Shown: positions 23,052-34,649 of the stretch, in pieces
How the letters are laid out: each line of letters begins with the position of its first letter
Position numbering within the stretch: position 1 is the stretch's first letter
NCBI GenBank assembly: GCA_031841125.1
Contig: CM063106.1
Coordinates: 7,130,001 to 7,194,000 of the forward strand
Reading direction: 5' to 3'
DNA length: 64,000 bases
From: Acanthococcus lagerstroemiae
Lineage: Eukaryota > Arthropoda > Insecta > Hemiptera > Eriococcidae
Made by a program: the position numbers and the translations under genes
Notes under the pieces: generated by a model
What the model was told of the DNA's origin: nothing
Database searches by the model: none
Seen by the model: only the letters and a program-made list of their open reading frames with translations

Positions 23052-24189
23052 TTTCTTCATTCAACATTAGTTAAAGGAATGTCACGTGACAACCTGTTTC
23101 TATGGGTTTTGGATTCGCTGAATCCATTTTAAAGCTTTTTCTAGATACACCACCATTCTCAAGGAATCCACAGGGAATCAATACATGAAAATTTCTGAAA
23201 TGCGAAAAACGTGGATCTTTTCCACGAGGAAAAAGAAAAAATCTTCCGTTTCTGATCGACCCAGTTCGGAAGTTCGAAAAATCAAACGAAGTACTGGAAT
23301 TGAAATCATCTCATCTTTGTTACTAAATTCTAAATTCAGTCAGATTTTCGATCAGATCCTGAGTGCCGTTCTAGATCCCATTTTCCCCTTTTCAAATGAT
23401 CGAATTTGACTTCGGTGGAAAAATTAAACAACATATCGGAATAGGTCTCTCAATCAAATCCAACTATCAGCATTAGGTTAGAGTGTGTCATGAAATTCCT
23501 CTCCATCTTTTTTTCCCATTGCGAAGCTGAGTTGGATAAGGACGAGATGGATGGGTGTCTTCTAGGGCTAAAAGGTCTAGTCTTAAAATGAATAAATTTT
23601 CTCTTCCCAAAGCAGAAAACTTCAAACAGTATTCAGGTTTCGAAAATCCGAATTTTTTCCCCCTGAAAATCGACAACATTTTGATTGGAAAATTTTTTCT
23701 TTTCTTTTCTAAATAGACCAATTTCTTTTCATCGAAGAAATGCCATAACTTCTCGTTAATTAAGAAGAAAGGGCGCCATTTTTTTTTTTACTAAAAAAAA
23801 TAATTGCGTACGTGTATCTAAAAAGGTCCCGCCACTTTGTCGATTTTATTTACGGAGATACAGCGATTTTTCGGATGTTAGGTCAAAAATATGAATTTTG
23901 GGATTTTTAGCGTTTGTGGTAGAGTGAACCTTGCTCTTTCGAATGACAAACCACATACGAGTATTATCGAATGAGACCCCGCGGAACCTCCGAAGTTCAA
24001 AATTCACTGATATTTTCTACATTTTTCACTTGAAAATCGTAACAAAACTTTAAACGCGTTTTTCTCGAAACTATGTTTTTTTGAAATTTTTCCTTGGGAA
24101 GCGAATATCTCGGCCAATTTTGAACTTAGAAAGTTCCGCGGGATATCATTCGATCAGAAATTTTGTCTAGTATATCGTATCATGCCTAA
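23052..24189. other. Intron sequence, nothing coding
   Basis: Around 23820-24150 the text resembles the generic GCGTTTTTCTCGAAAC repeats common in insect inverted-repeat elements, also hinted at in 49930-49990, but no boundaries could be set. Confidence 0.5.
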
Positions 24190-24860
24190 CTCTATGAGGC
24201 TACGTTTTTCTTTTCTCGGAGAGAAAAAAGAAGTTCTTATTGTGGAAAGAAAGAGATCATTGTCTTCATTTTCTCTAGGAAAAAGAATGGATGGTTCTTT
24301 TTCTTTGAAATAATGGAACGGTGTCCTCCTTCCCCAAGGAAAGAAAAACATTTCTCATTCCTCTGAGAAAGAAGTGAAATTCATTTCGTTCAAAACAATA
24401 AATGGGACGATTTTCTTCTCTGTCCTTTCGCATCAAGGATAGAAATCGAACTTTTTTTTCAAGAAGAAAAGACATGTTTCTTGTTCTTCAAGAATTGGAA
24501 CTACATATCTGTTAAACACTTTCCAATAAAAGGGCAAAGTTTTCTCGCCAAAAATGGAAGAGTTAATTTTTCTTCCTCTTCAAAAATGAAATGAAGTTCA
24601 TTCCCAGAGGAAAAGAAACAGAAGACTGTGTTTTTTTCTCTTTTTTCTTCTTCTTTTTGATAAATTACACATTCCTCAAAGAATGGAACAATTCATTTTA
24701 CCTTCTTGAAAAAAAAAAGGATCAAAAAGCTGCGATTTTCTTCTTTTTTTTTCTCGAAAGAAAAAAGAAAGAAAGAAACTTCTCATCTGAGACAATTTTC
24801 TCTTTTTTCTTTCCTCGAAGAAAGCAACAGGTTTCCGTTTATTTCTTAATTTCGATAATT
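24190..24860. repeat. Purine/pyrimidine mini-hairpin repeat block, long copy
   Basis: A run of alternating A/G-rich and T/C-rich segments, each 12-25 bases, such as GGAAAAAGAATGG followed by TTCTTTTTCTTTG. Adjacent segments are near-complements, so the strand can fold as a chain of small hairpins. It shares its style with 12820-13130. The open frames on both strands are by-products of the composition. Confidence 0.6.
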
Positions 24861-24929
24861 TATCTCATCGGAATCTGTATGAACACTAAAATCCAAACAA
24901 TCGTTTAACAAATGTTCTCAGTTAAGAAC

Positions 24930-26060
24930 TGAAGGTTTACATTCAGCGACACAGAGGACCCCTATTCCGGTACTTTTTTCGATTTTTTAAATAGAGTTAA
25001 TTGAGGAAGTCCAATTTTCATCTTTTTCCTCGTAAAAATGATCCAAATTCTTCTTATTTTGCAAAAGGAAGACCTTTTTGTTCGTATTCGTATATCACTC
25101 TACAAATTGGCATTTTGGAAGGAAAGAGTCATGTTTGTGGACTAAATTTGAATTAAAATCTGATCACATTTTTGAACTTTGCGATCCCTGAACCCCCTAT
25201 TCCAGAATGCACTTTCAGTTTTTTATGTCAGATCAGTGTTGCCCATTTACAGGAATTAAATTTGGATCTTGAGGCTCAAATTGGTGTTCGATCAAATAAT
25301 GTAATGCGGCTTTCTAAATGAACGACATAAAAACTCTTATTCTGTACTTTGTTCAGTTTTTTTTTTTGGAGAAACTTAAATTGGTTCCTCCAAAAGCGAA
25401 AGAGAAGTCGAGTTTGGGGCCCAAGTTGGCGTTGAATTAAGTCTGATTAAATTTTCGAATTTGGACCCATATTCTCATATTCCCTCGAATTTTTTAAATT
25501 GAATAAATTTTGTACATTTGAAGTGGTAATATTTAAACTTAAAGGTCCAAATCGGAGCTTAACCAACCCAGATTAAATTTTCGAAATTGGCGACCCATAG
25601 CAACGTACTCGTATTTCGAAAGCTTGTTCAATTTTTTGGGGTTTCGGCAAAATTAGTTCCTTGAAACGGGAGAAAGTCGGATTTGAAGCACCAATTGGAT
25701 CAAATCAAAAACCTCATTGAATTTTCCAAGTCAGGCATTAAAAAAATCACAATATTTCGGTACTGTATTCAATTTTCTAAATTTGGTTGATGTTATGATG
25801 TTGTGTATTTATTGGAGTCAAATTTGAATATGAGGCCAAATCGGGATTAGATCAAAAATTGAATTCAATTTTCGAAGTCGGTGGATGCAAAAAACTCCAG
25901 TTCTACTTTCTTGTTCAGTGTTTCCAGCAAATTCAGTTTTGCCCAGTTTGAATCCGATACTTAGATTTTTGGACCCAAGTCAGAACAACCTGATGCCACA
26001 TTCGAAATTAGCACCCAAAATATGTACCTTTATTTCTGTACTTTATTGGACTACCGTTCA
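24930..26060. repeat. Degenerate tandem array, period about 125-150 bp
   Basis: An anchor of the form TTTTCGAAATTGGCGACCC recurs near 25180, 25309, 25456, 25580, 25724, 25872 and 26004. After each anchor comes TATTTCGGTACTTT-TTCAATTTTTT-like sequence, and before it GGCCCAAATTGG followed by GATCAAAAATCTGAT-like sequence. At least seven diverged units can be followed. Related units occur at 18.2-18.7 kb and near 13.45 kb. It is not coding. Confidence 0.65.
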
Positions 26061-26271
26061 ACTTAGAATTGAAATATGGTAGTACATTCGAGCTCCCTTT
26101 CAAAGAAGTAAAATTCTTTCACCCAAAAAGAAATTACACCCTTCCATGTGAAGATCATAGATTTCCCTTCATTAATCCGACCTGGCGATCAAAAGGAAAA
26201 ATGAGATGAGTAGTGAGATCATCTTTCAACACACTACATTGTAACATTCTCTATCTACCAGTAGTACAATC

Positions 26272-26373
26272 GTGAGTTATCGTTAACTCGAGGTTAACTC
26301 GCTGAATTCGGCGAGTTGATTGGTCGAAGCAGCGAGTTGACTATCACGTGATAGTTAACTCTCTACTCTACAA
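26272..26373. mobile_element. ~100-bp palindromic element
   Basis: The left half GAGTTATCGTTAACTCG...TTAACTCGCTG mirrors the right half AGCGAGTTGACTATCACGTGATAGTTAACTC, with smaller palindromes (CTATCACGTGATAG, GTTAAC) inside. No exact target duplication was identified. It may be a very short MITE or a multi-hairpin site. Confidence 0.5.
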
Positions 26374-27904
26374 CTAGCCCCTATCCCATGTTTATTTTAA
26401 ATGCTATTAAGAATTTGTAATTAATGTAAATTTCCATCTAGTAATTTACTAATCCCATCACTATTGTGCTGTACTGAAACTTGGATTTTGATTCTCAACA
26501 AGCTGGATTTCCGATATTCGGAATTTCAGGCACCAAATTTCGAGCCGAAGGTAACTTACCAAACTTTTATTTGAATTCCTAGCATCTTGCCAGTCCGGGC
26601 AAGAGAGGGAAGGAAAAGCGAGGATCCCCGGGGCTGGATTTTTTCAAGTTGCCCAGATTTTTGATCGTCTGATCTTCTTTTGGGGCGTTCGAGCTCAAAA
26701 TCGTAAGATATCATTTCAGGCCCGTCTGAGGCGTAGCAAAATGTTTTCTAATTCTGAGCAGGGAGGTGTGAGAGATTGTAACTGTACTCATGACTTTCAT
26801 CACGATGTAAGCACGTAAAATGTGTAAATTTACATAGGTCCCGTACTTACGGTATCCCTGAGTTAGTAAACTTGCATGCGAAGGAAAACCCGATTCAAAT
26901 CGAAAATATGATAATCCAAGTCGCAGTGTTCCAGTCTTTTCCAACTATTATTGTAACTGCAGTGTTAAAAATCGACCTCGAGATTAGTGTCACTGGGAGA
27001 AGGGGGAGGACTAAAATGCCCTCGGCCAATGTGGCTTCGTCGAGCCCAAATATTGCATGTCGTGTTTAAACGCGAGCTGGCACACAATATAACGTACCTA
27101 CATCATACGGAATAAGCCATTTTAACGTCATTAAAGAAAAATCGCATGTCTCAAGTCGAGTGTTACGCCAACAGTGGAAACAATGTGGAAAAGCGAAAAA
27201 CTATTTAAAATACCCCATGCACCATAAAAGTATGAAGTATCCCTTAAGTGTATGGGAACAAGGCGAGGCGTACTTCTTCAGCGCTTCAAGCCATCTTCTC
27301 CGTGTCTGGAATTTAAGTACCGCGAACACACGCTCGGAAATAATAATAATTTTATTTATACGCGGTACGAAAATAAACAGCATCAAGGTTTTTATTAAAT
27401 AGGGCAATGAGGAGTTGTCTGTTTTTATTCACCTTACAACTGAGTATAGTAGAAATACCTTTATTACCTGCAATTGAAGGCAAAATGGTAAGATGCTTGA
27501 CTGGGTAAAATGGTAAGATGCTTGATTGTGCAAATTGAGCTTCGTTGCTCTGATTATTAATTAATACGCCGTGTTCTGAAAACGAAAGGTTGTAATGAAG
27601 AATTTTTTGATAAAGATATCCAATTAGGTTGGATCTTCACAACTTTCGAATGGAATGACAGATGGTGGGTAACAGTCTGACAACGAAAAGCATGAAATTT
27701 ACTGAAGACGTAAAATTTTACTAACATAGTAGGTGGACAAACAACCATCAAAATGATACCTAATTGAAGAGCTTTTTTTTTTCAAAGTGTTTCAAGTCAG
27801 TTTTTGTCGTTCTGAGAAAATCAATAAAAACAGTTTAAATACGCAGTTTAGTTCGAAAATATTCAGATATGAACAAGAACAAACTAATTGGGGAAAATTG
27901 AACG
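26374..27904. other. Intron sequence, no gene recognised
   Basis: A short tandem of AAAATGGTAAGATGCTTGA occurs twice near 27482-27527. Nothing else of note. Confidence 0.5.
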
Positions 27905-29725
27905 TAATTTTTTTTTTTCATTTCTTTTGGCGGAGCGTATGGCGATGCACGCATGACAAAATGGTTCCCCAGATACTGCACCCCTGGCCCCGGAAAATAC
28001 CCTTTCAAGTCCCTCATCAGAGACCAGAAGGATGCATTAAGGTTGGCTCGAGCTCCCCTTTCACCTCTCCGCTTCGGATTCGCGCTGTCCTGCCAGGGCT
28101 ACTATGGGGCACCCTACTGATCAAGGCAACGCTCGCCCAGAATTAATCTGGAATTCGGGTATACCATAGACGGATACGCTACCTTCCTTCACCCCTCGCC
28201 TCCTCGTCTTGGCAGGTGTAGCGACACAGGAAGGCAGTGACAACGGGGTGGCCCTGCTGGAAGGTCTGCAGCAGCATCTCTAGGATGGTACAGAGTCGTT
28301 GTATCCGGTGTAGGCTGAGCTTCGTCCGTCGGCCTTCTGCCTCGACCACTCAGTCTGCATCTTTTTCTTCATGATAGCCGAGACAAAAGCCGACACCCGG
28401 TTCGATCCTATTCCACTTTTAAGCATTTCCGGAACCCAAGTGGCCGGCGGGAGACGGCTGATCACGCCGTCGCTATCGCTCGTGTTGCCGTCGCTCCCAG
28501 GCCTCACACTCGAATAGGATGTGCCAGGGGTTGTCCTCCGTCCCTCGATCACAGTACGCGCACACTGGGCTCGGCGCTATCACCATCCGATGTAAGTATG
28601 TGCTGAAGCACCCGTGGCCGCTCAGGACTTAAGTCAAGTGGAAGTTCAGTTCCCCATGGGACCTCCATGCTCATACATCGAGGTCGCGTATCAGCGCTCG
28701 GGTATACTCGCCCTTGGTCGACTGGATGAGCGCGTCTTTCCACTTATGCAGCGTGGCACATCTGGATATCCCGTTTGACCCGAAGTGCCTCCCGTTTCGT
28801 CTTCGCTCACTTCTTTGCACTGTATACCTTCGCTATTTCACAGACCCTGAGTTCGATCGGTGGTATACACGCTAACACGCCTACTACCTCTAAAGAAACA
28901 TAGCGCCACGCACTGACACACCTCATCGCGGCTTCTGGCTGAATCTTCTCCTCTCCACTCATCTGTATGGAGTCTTGATGACGTCGGCAAATACTGGTGC
29001 CCGGATAGGAGGACCGACATAACTCTTGCGTACATCTTATTTTTCTCTCTCGGTCCTCCTAGGTTCGACATTAGCCGGGACAGCTGTCCGGCTGTTCGAT
29101 GTGGACCACTTCCCAGACGACGTTGCAAATCATGTTCGAACCAGGCGCCTTCCTCTTCTTCATCCTGATCCGGCCGATCGCGCTGTCCACTTCTCCAACA
29201 TTAGGCAGAGGGAAATCCTCTCGCACTTCGCGGGTGCCGCCGTTAGCGGGGGGGGGGGGGGGGGGGGGGGCTGAGGGAACAGTTCTGGACCCCGGCTCCA
29301 GTCGGCTTGGCCCTGCAGCTTTCTTCATGACCACCTTGTATGGTTTGTCGAAGAGGTTGTCGTCAGCTTCCTTGCATATCTCCTGCTGCTTCGTACGGCT
29401 AACTTGAGAGTACGACGAGTCTGCTGGTATCGCTGCGTAGCTGCTGTCGCACCTTCGTCGTCTCTTTTCGCCCGTTGGTAACGATGGGGAAGTCGGTTAC
29501 ACTCTTTCCGCATTTCGGCGATGTCTTCGGTCCACCAATAGGTTGGCTGCCTCTTTTGCGGTGGACTGACTCTGGGCATTACGCTATCGCAGGCCGCTAC
29601 CACCATATTTATGGTTTTCGCGATCGCGGCCTCCACGCTCTCCTCTGCCCGACGCTCTCCCGTTCTCCAGGTTAGAGTCAGGAAGCTCGCATCCAATCGA
29701 TCAGTATCGAGCTTCCTGATCGCCC
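27905..29725 (-). mobile_element. R1-like LINE copy B, 3' part
   Basis: Minus strand. From right to left it holds the EN-RT linker (29325-29696: PTYWWTEDIAEMRKECN, then a basic helix), the start of RT (REVREDFPLPNVGEVDSAI, MKKRKAPGSN), then a jump at about 29097 straight to the thumb (AGQLSRLMSNLGGPRE), so the whole catalytic RT core is deleted. The C-terminal domain (DGVISRLPPATWVPEM at 28280-28552) and the 3' untranslated end follow. An A-rich tail lies at about 27905-27930. Its 5' part continues at 35058, beyond the inserted 5.3-kb element. Frameshifts are common. Confidence 0.85.
29248..29270. repeat. 23-base G homopolymer
   Basis: A run of G inside the LINE copy B, encoding the proline run of the minus-strand frame. 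Such runs are both mutation-prone and a frequent sequencing artefact. Confidence 0.85.
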
Positions 29726-29729
29726 ATCT

Positions 29730-30330
29730 CCCATCAACCAGATTGACGTGCAGTTTAACATCAATTTTGTGTCAATTGTGGAATTGACACAAATTTGATG
29801 TAATTGTGATGTCAAATTCGTGTCAATGATGAATTTGACACAAATTTGACGCCAAACTAACATCAAACTTGCGTGAAGAAATGTTTTACTTTTTCTTCCA
29901 GTATATTTGATGTAATTTTGATGTCAATATGACGTTCAAAGTTATAGTCCAATTCAATGTGCATTTTGCTGAGCGTATTTAGACATCATATTGATATCAA
30001 TTTTGTATCAATAAAATATTTTCTTTTCTTCCAATACACTTGATGCAATGTTGACGTCAATTTGACATCAAAACTCCCTCATCAACCAGATTGATATGCA
30101 GTTTAATGTCAATTTTGTGTCAGTTGTGGAATTGACACAAATTTGATGTAATTGTGATGTCAAATTTATGTCAATAAATTTTTTTACTTCCTTTCTGAAA
30201 TATATGATGTAATTTTGATGTCAATTTCGTGTCAACCTGTGTACTTCACGCCATTTTGACATCAACTGAATATCCAAAGTTCATCTAACTCAGTGCGCGC
30301 ATTTTGCTGACTGGATTTTGACGTCGATTA
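29730..30330. repeat. Left subterminal array of TTGAYGTCAA-type motifs
   Basis: Two tandem copies of the left end start at 29730 and about 30076, each opening with TCAACCAGATTGA. Within them, TTGATGTAATTGTGATGTCAA and TTGACACAAATTTGATG-like words recur every 10-30 bases in both orientations. The perfect palindrome core TGACGTCA or its TGATGTCA variant would be a natural protein-binding site. Confidence 0.7.
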
Positions 30331-30419
30331 GACATAATTAATAGCGTAAATGTAAAATTGAATTGTACGGCTAGTAATTTTGAATCACATATACACACAT
30401 TATTTTTATTAGATTTACT

Positions 30420-30562
30420 AGCCTCTCTCGGGACGCTTATAGCGCCCCTGGAGGCTAGGCGCTTGCAGCGCGCGCCGTCCGGCTCGCCATCTTTTATGGA
30501 GCATTCACTCGCTTTGCTCGCAAATGCTTTCACTCGTTGGCGCTTCGCGCCAACTCGAAACT
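30420..30562. repeat. GC-rich stem-loop block
   Basis: This is sharply more GC-rich than the AT-rich surroundings. It contains GTTGGCGC-TTC-GCGCCAAC (8-bp perfect stem at about 30535-30553), TAGCCTC...GAGGCTAG (about 30419-30457) and TCGCTTTGCTCGC. After the first stem comes TCGAAACTAA, loosely like a Helitron 3' end, but the spacing and the following G are wrong for that. Function unknown. Confidence 0.6.
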
Positions 30563-31409
30563 AAGTGTCTGCAATATTATGGTGGTAACTGTTATTAGTA
30601 AATAGGTAGCTCATTGAGAATATTTTGGTTGGTATAAAAAATTTGACTAGAACCTGGACAATGATACCGTGAAGTTTTATGTGTATCTCAAAGAAGAGGG
30701 AAGTAGAAAAAAATAAACTGCACCGGAGTTTTTGAAAACTCGACATAAAATTAATTTTAGCATATTCCAACAACTTAGTTTTACTTTTATCCTAAATTAC
30801 TTGTAGACTTTGAAAATGGTTTGGCTCATGCTTGGCTTAACTTGCCCCACTGAAGTTCAACAAATCTCAGTAATTTGCTCACCTTCCAGGCTTTCTGATG
30901 ACTACCTACTAATTTTTGTAGAAAATCTTACTATTTTTTATGTATACAACTTGGTTAACAATGTCCATCTTCTTCAGGATTTAAATCTGAACTTCATCTT
31001 GCTTGCTCCACTCCAATGTACCCCCCCCCCCTCCGCGTAAGTTCTTACATTTTTTTTAAATCACAGAATAGTTTCAGATTGATTAAAACATTTTAAACTG
31101 CACCCTGGCACTTGCCGCCACTCTGGAGAGAGGAGAAAAATTTTGAAATTTGGGAGATAACTTGTCTACATCACCTGCAGCACATTTAACCCATTTCGGA
31201 ATTTAGGTCGAGGTGGAGGGATTAAGTACAAAATAATTTTTCCTGAAATAATGAATAAACAAAAATCTGTTCTAAAAAATCCATGTTATTAGTTATTGCT
31301 GTAAAAAGTGCCATGCTACAGAACAGTACCAGTAAATTATTCAGTATTAAAAAATAAACTTTCTACCCCACTTTCCTGAATAAAATAAGTAATATGTGGC
31401 CGCGAAAAT

Positions 31410-32645
31410 GTACATCGGACCGTGCATTCGTCCGAGCGCGTCGCTATCGAGTCGAAGTGATAAGTAGTAAACGGTGAATCTGTGCATTTCCCCCATTAAT
31501 GAACAAAATAATTTTTTGAACAAAGAATTTTCTTTCGATTAAAACTATTTTTATAGCTAGATTCCAAAATTTTGCTGCATGTTTCAAAAACTTTGCCTTT
31601 TGGTCGCTGATAAGAGTAGTTGATACAAGCGCTGCCGGGCTCGAATACCCAATTTTGTTACGTCGTCATATGTTTTGTGAAAAAGTCCCTTCGATAGGCT
31701 GATGCATAATCCAGTTTCATGATCCTTTATTTTGTTAATGAATTAAATGCCTGCGGCAGTCTGCGGGCTGGGATACTTCGATTCATACCGTTGCGTAGTG
31801 GCGTGGTTGGTGGTCGGCTATCACAAGCTCACAAAATCAGCATTGGTTACCGCCCGGCTGTCCCGCACCACGCACCTGTCGTTTGAATATTTGAATGTTG
31901 AATTCTCTGTTCTCTGGACACGATTTTTAGTTGTAGCTTCCATCCTGTATTATCTTTATAATTATAAAACGGAAATTAAATTAAAAGTGAAGTGGTCAGT
32001 GCTATGTCACAACACAAGTATTTTTCATGCAGTGCGCTGTTGGTATTTGGTATCGTCGCTGTGAACTGGTAATCCGTTAAAAACTATCGTGAATTTTGTT
32101 TTTGTGAAACGTATCGCCCGTGTTGGTCAATATTTCCTATGTTTCGTATTGAAAGCCAGTGCTGTATCTCATCCATTGAAACTCGCGATTAATTTCAAGT
32201 ACCTGTTCCTGCCAGGATTATCCAGCACCTGATATATAGTACAAACAGTCGTAAGTATTTTGCGTTTCCTTCATATTGATTGAGCACACTAGTACGAGTG
32301 CAAATATCGTTCCTCGTGTCAGTGCAGCCCATTAATTCAATTTGTTTCATTAGACGCATATGTGAACGCCGTTGTCATCATTGTAGCTACTGTTTGAGAG
32401 AGAGAGAGAGAGAGAACAATTCATCACCGCACTATGGTTAATGACTTTTCACTTCAGAAACGTTCCTCGTCTCAATTCTGAACAAGACATCTACTTTCAT
32501 TGTGTCTCTATACTTTCCACTTTTTTATGTAGGAAATCAGCATGACACTGGTTTCAGTATGACACCAATGAATAGTTCACCATTGAGCATATGCCATTAT
32601 CAATGAACACTCCTCCGCATTGCCAAATGTTCGCCGCTATTCAGC
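31410..32645 (+). other. Interior of the 5.3-kb element: leader-like sequence
   Basis: A less AT-rich stretch with a 105-codon frame at 31747-32064 lacking known motifs, and a GA microsatellite at about 32396-32414. It could be a promoter and 5' leader of the exon-like frames that follow. That is inference from order only. Confidence 0.3.
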
Positions 32646-32647
32646 AT

Positions 32648-33193
32648 GTCATGGGAACCAAGAAGCTTCGTAGTACTTGACGATGAGTCGTATCCGGTGG
32701 TAAGCAGTATTCAAGCATTTACCGACCTCGGCTTCCTGATGTCTAAGCAATGTGATATTGAAGCTTTTGATTGGAAACTTTCACTTGTTTCAGAAGAATA
32801 CGATGATGTAATTTGTGCCAAATTTGTAAGTACAAGTTGTTATGTCCAAGCTTGCATATGTACGTTTTGTGTGGTGTCTGCCTGTTGCAAGTTTCTGTTG
32901 TTCACTTTTCATAGACTGCAGTTCTGAAGTCATATAATGCCGGGCAAGGGGGCATAAACACGTTCCAAATGAATCTTCCCAAAGGAGTGGGATAGTGATC
33001 GCAGTAATTCTGACAACAAATCTGAATTAGCAATACAGTGGATCTCACAAACCACACTGTTCAACCTCATTGTAGGTGAGTGTCTCCACCAACTCGAACT
33101 ACTATTATCTACCTTGCGTTTCTACATTTAGCTGTTTCATTTCAGTTGAAAGTTCCAAGTAGCCGTCCTGTTGCGTACCAGTAATAAGGCCGA
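32648..33193 (+). other. Candidate two-exon gene inside the 5.3-kb element
   Basis: A frame from ATG 32648 reads MSWEPRSFVVLDDESYPVV and continues to AKF, where a consensus donor GTAAGT follows (GT at 32827). An acceptor TTTCATTTCAG ends at 33144, and the next bases continue in frame as LKVPSSRPVAYQ before a stop near 33183. The total is about 72 residues. I do not recognise the product. A further frame at 33200-33328 (MTVYQTRKEFES) and one at 33996-34137 (MNNTNTENGIAIDF) are each near acceptor-like sequence. These may be parts of a captured or element-encoded gene, or chance. Confidence 0.3.
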
Positions 33194-33647
33194 ACAACAT
33201 GACAGTGTATCAGACAAGGAAAGAATTCGAAAGTACTGGGAGAAGAAAGACCATTGTGGAAAAGTATACGTCATCTCTCAGATTTGAAAAATGCTTGCGG
33301 AATCGTTCATTGCGAAGAACAAGTAGCTGATTCTCGTAACAGATGAAAGGAAAGTAATCACACAACAACAAACACTGAAGGCTCAGAAGCAGGTACAAAT
33401 TCTTCTAATTGTAATTTACAGGGTGTTTAAGATTGGTGAAATGAGTACATTACTGTCGATGATTTCAAACATACGTCAATCAAGTAAAAAATTGATTAAA
33501 TTGAAAGTGTGGTAAATCACAAAAAGTCATTGTACTGGGAAACAAAGATAAACTATAAAGTCAACTATTTTCAAATTTCAGTTTTGTTTGACATAACCTG
33601 CAATAATTAGATTCTTACACCATCCCCATTCTTATAAGTTTGTTAAT

Positions 33648-33915
33648 CAGTGGCAGATCTATGGAAGCAGGGGACCCCCCTTGGGCTGAAAAATGGGGGG
33701 GGGGACATTGCGAAGACATTGAGTTTTTCTCCTGTTTTTGGGAATCTGCAGCACCCCTGTCTATAATGTTCATTTTGAAGCGATTTAATCACATTATGAA
33801 ACTTGGCTTCAGAAACTATTCAAAATGACATCCATCTTGGTTTCTTAGGGGGCGGAGGTGGAAAAAGTTTAATTTCCAAAACACCCTTCTTGGAAAATTC
33901 CTAGATTCGCCACTG
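33648..33915. mobile_element. hAT-type MITE, 268 bp
   Basis: The tips CAGTGGCAGATCTA and TAGATTCGCCACTG are inverted copies starting with the CAGTG typical of hAT elements. Flanking octamers TTGTTAAT (33640-33647) and TTCTTAAT (33916-33923) match at seven of eight positions. The interior has G-runs and no coding frame. It is nested in the 5.3-kb element, so it arrived later. Confidence 0.85.
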
Positions 33916-33923
33916 TTCTTAAT

Positions 33924-34640
33924 TACAATTATTTCAGTTGTGAACTTTGTTTAGGTATCATTGATGCACCAGATATAACCTCATCACTTCTAACATGAAT
34001 AATACTAACACTGAGAATGGGATAGCAATTGATTTTTCTCAGTGTACGCACCACAATGATTACAGCCATTGTGATAAAGAGCTTCAGTCCGCTCTATTGA
34101 CTTTTGATAAGACTACTGATGATGTGATGGGTAACTAAAGCGCTACATAAAGGCTGTTACTTCCAATCAAAAATTCATCGCTTCTAAGTATTAATAATAT
34201 GTTGTTCCAGTTCCTATTTGACCATAATATTTGTATTATTAATATCATCGCTTAACGTAATTTAGTGGGGATAATTATTTTTAACTTTTTATTACCTACC
34301 CTCTCTTTATCTGCCATTCAGAGACTCTATTTTTTTCATTCTTATCTTATTAATGGACTCATTATTTTAATATTCTCTTCTTTTTTCGCCATTCAAGCCC
34401 CCTAGTGTATTCGTTTTTGTTTTCTTCTTTACATACATACATGTTCGCACTTGTGAGTAAGTTGAATCTCATATTATTAAGTTTTGAGTATCCCAATTAC
34501 TGTAACTATTTTCATTTAATACATGTATTAATTTACCCACAATAATGTATTTTGTGCATTTTTTTCGGCGGGGGGATTTTTTTTACCCCAGTTACTTATT
34601 TTTAAAAAGCTTTATTTTCAATAAACTTTGTTAACAAATC
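33924..34640. other. Interior of the 5.3-kb element, right part
   Basis: AT-rich with T-runs. Only the short frame at 33996-34137 (after the acceptor-like TTTGTTTAG) stands out. No known domain. Confidence 0.4.
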
Positions 34641-34649
34641 TGTAGATAT

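Noticed and set aside
24154..24908. Several lysine/phenylalanine-rich frames on both strands
   Set aside because: Produced by the purine/pyrimidine composition of the mini-hairpin block.
24930..26060. Evenly spaced repeats that might suggest a CRISPR-like array
   Set aside because: Units are about 140 bp, strongly diverged and contiguous, in eukaryotic intron DNA; there are no short identical repeats with unique spacers.
30535..30564. Hairpin followed by CTAA as a Helitron 3' end
   Set aside because: Only six bases separate stem and CTAA, the next base is G instead of T, and no TC start could be paired with it.
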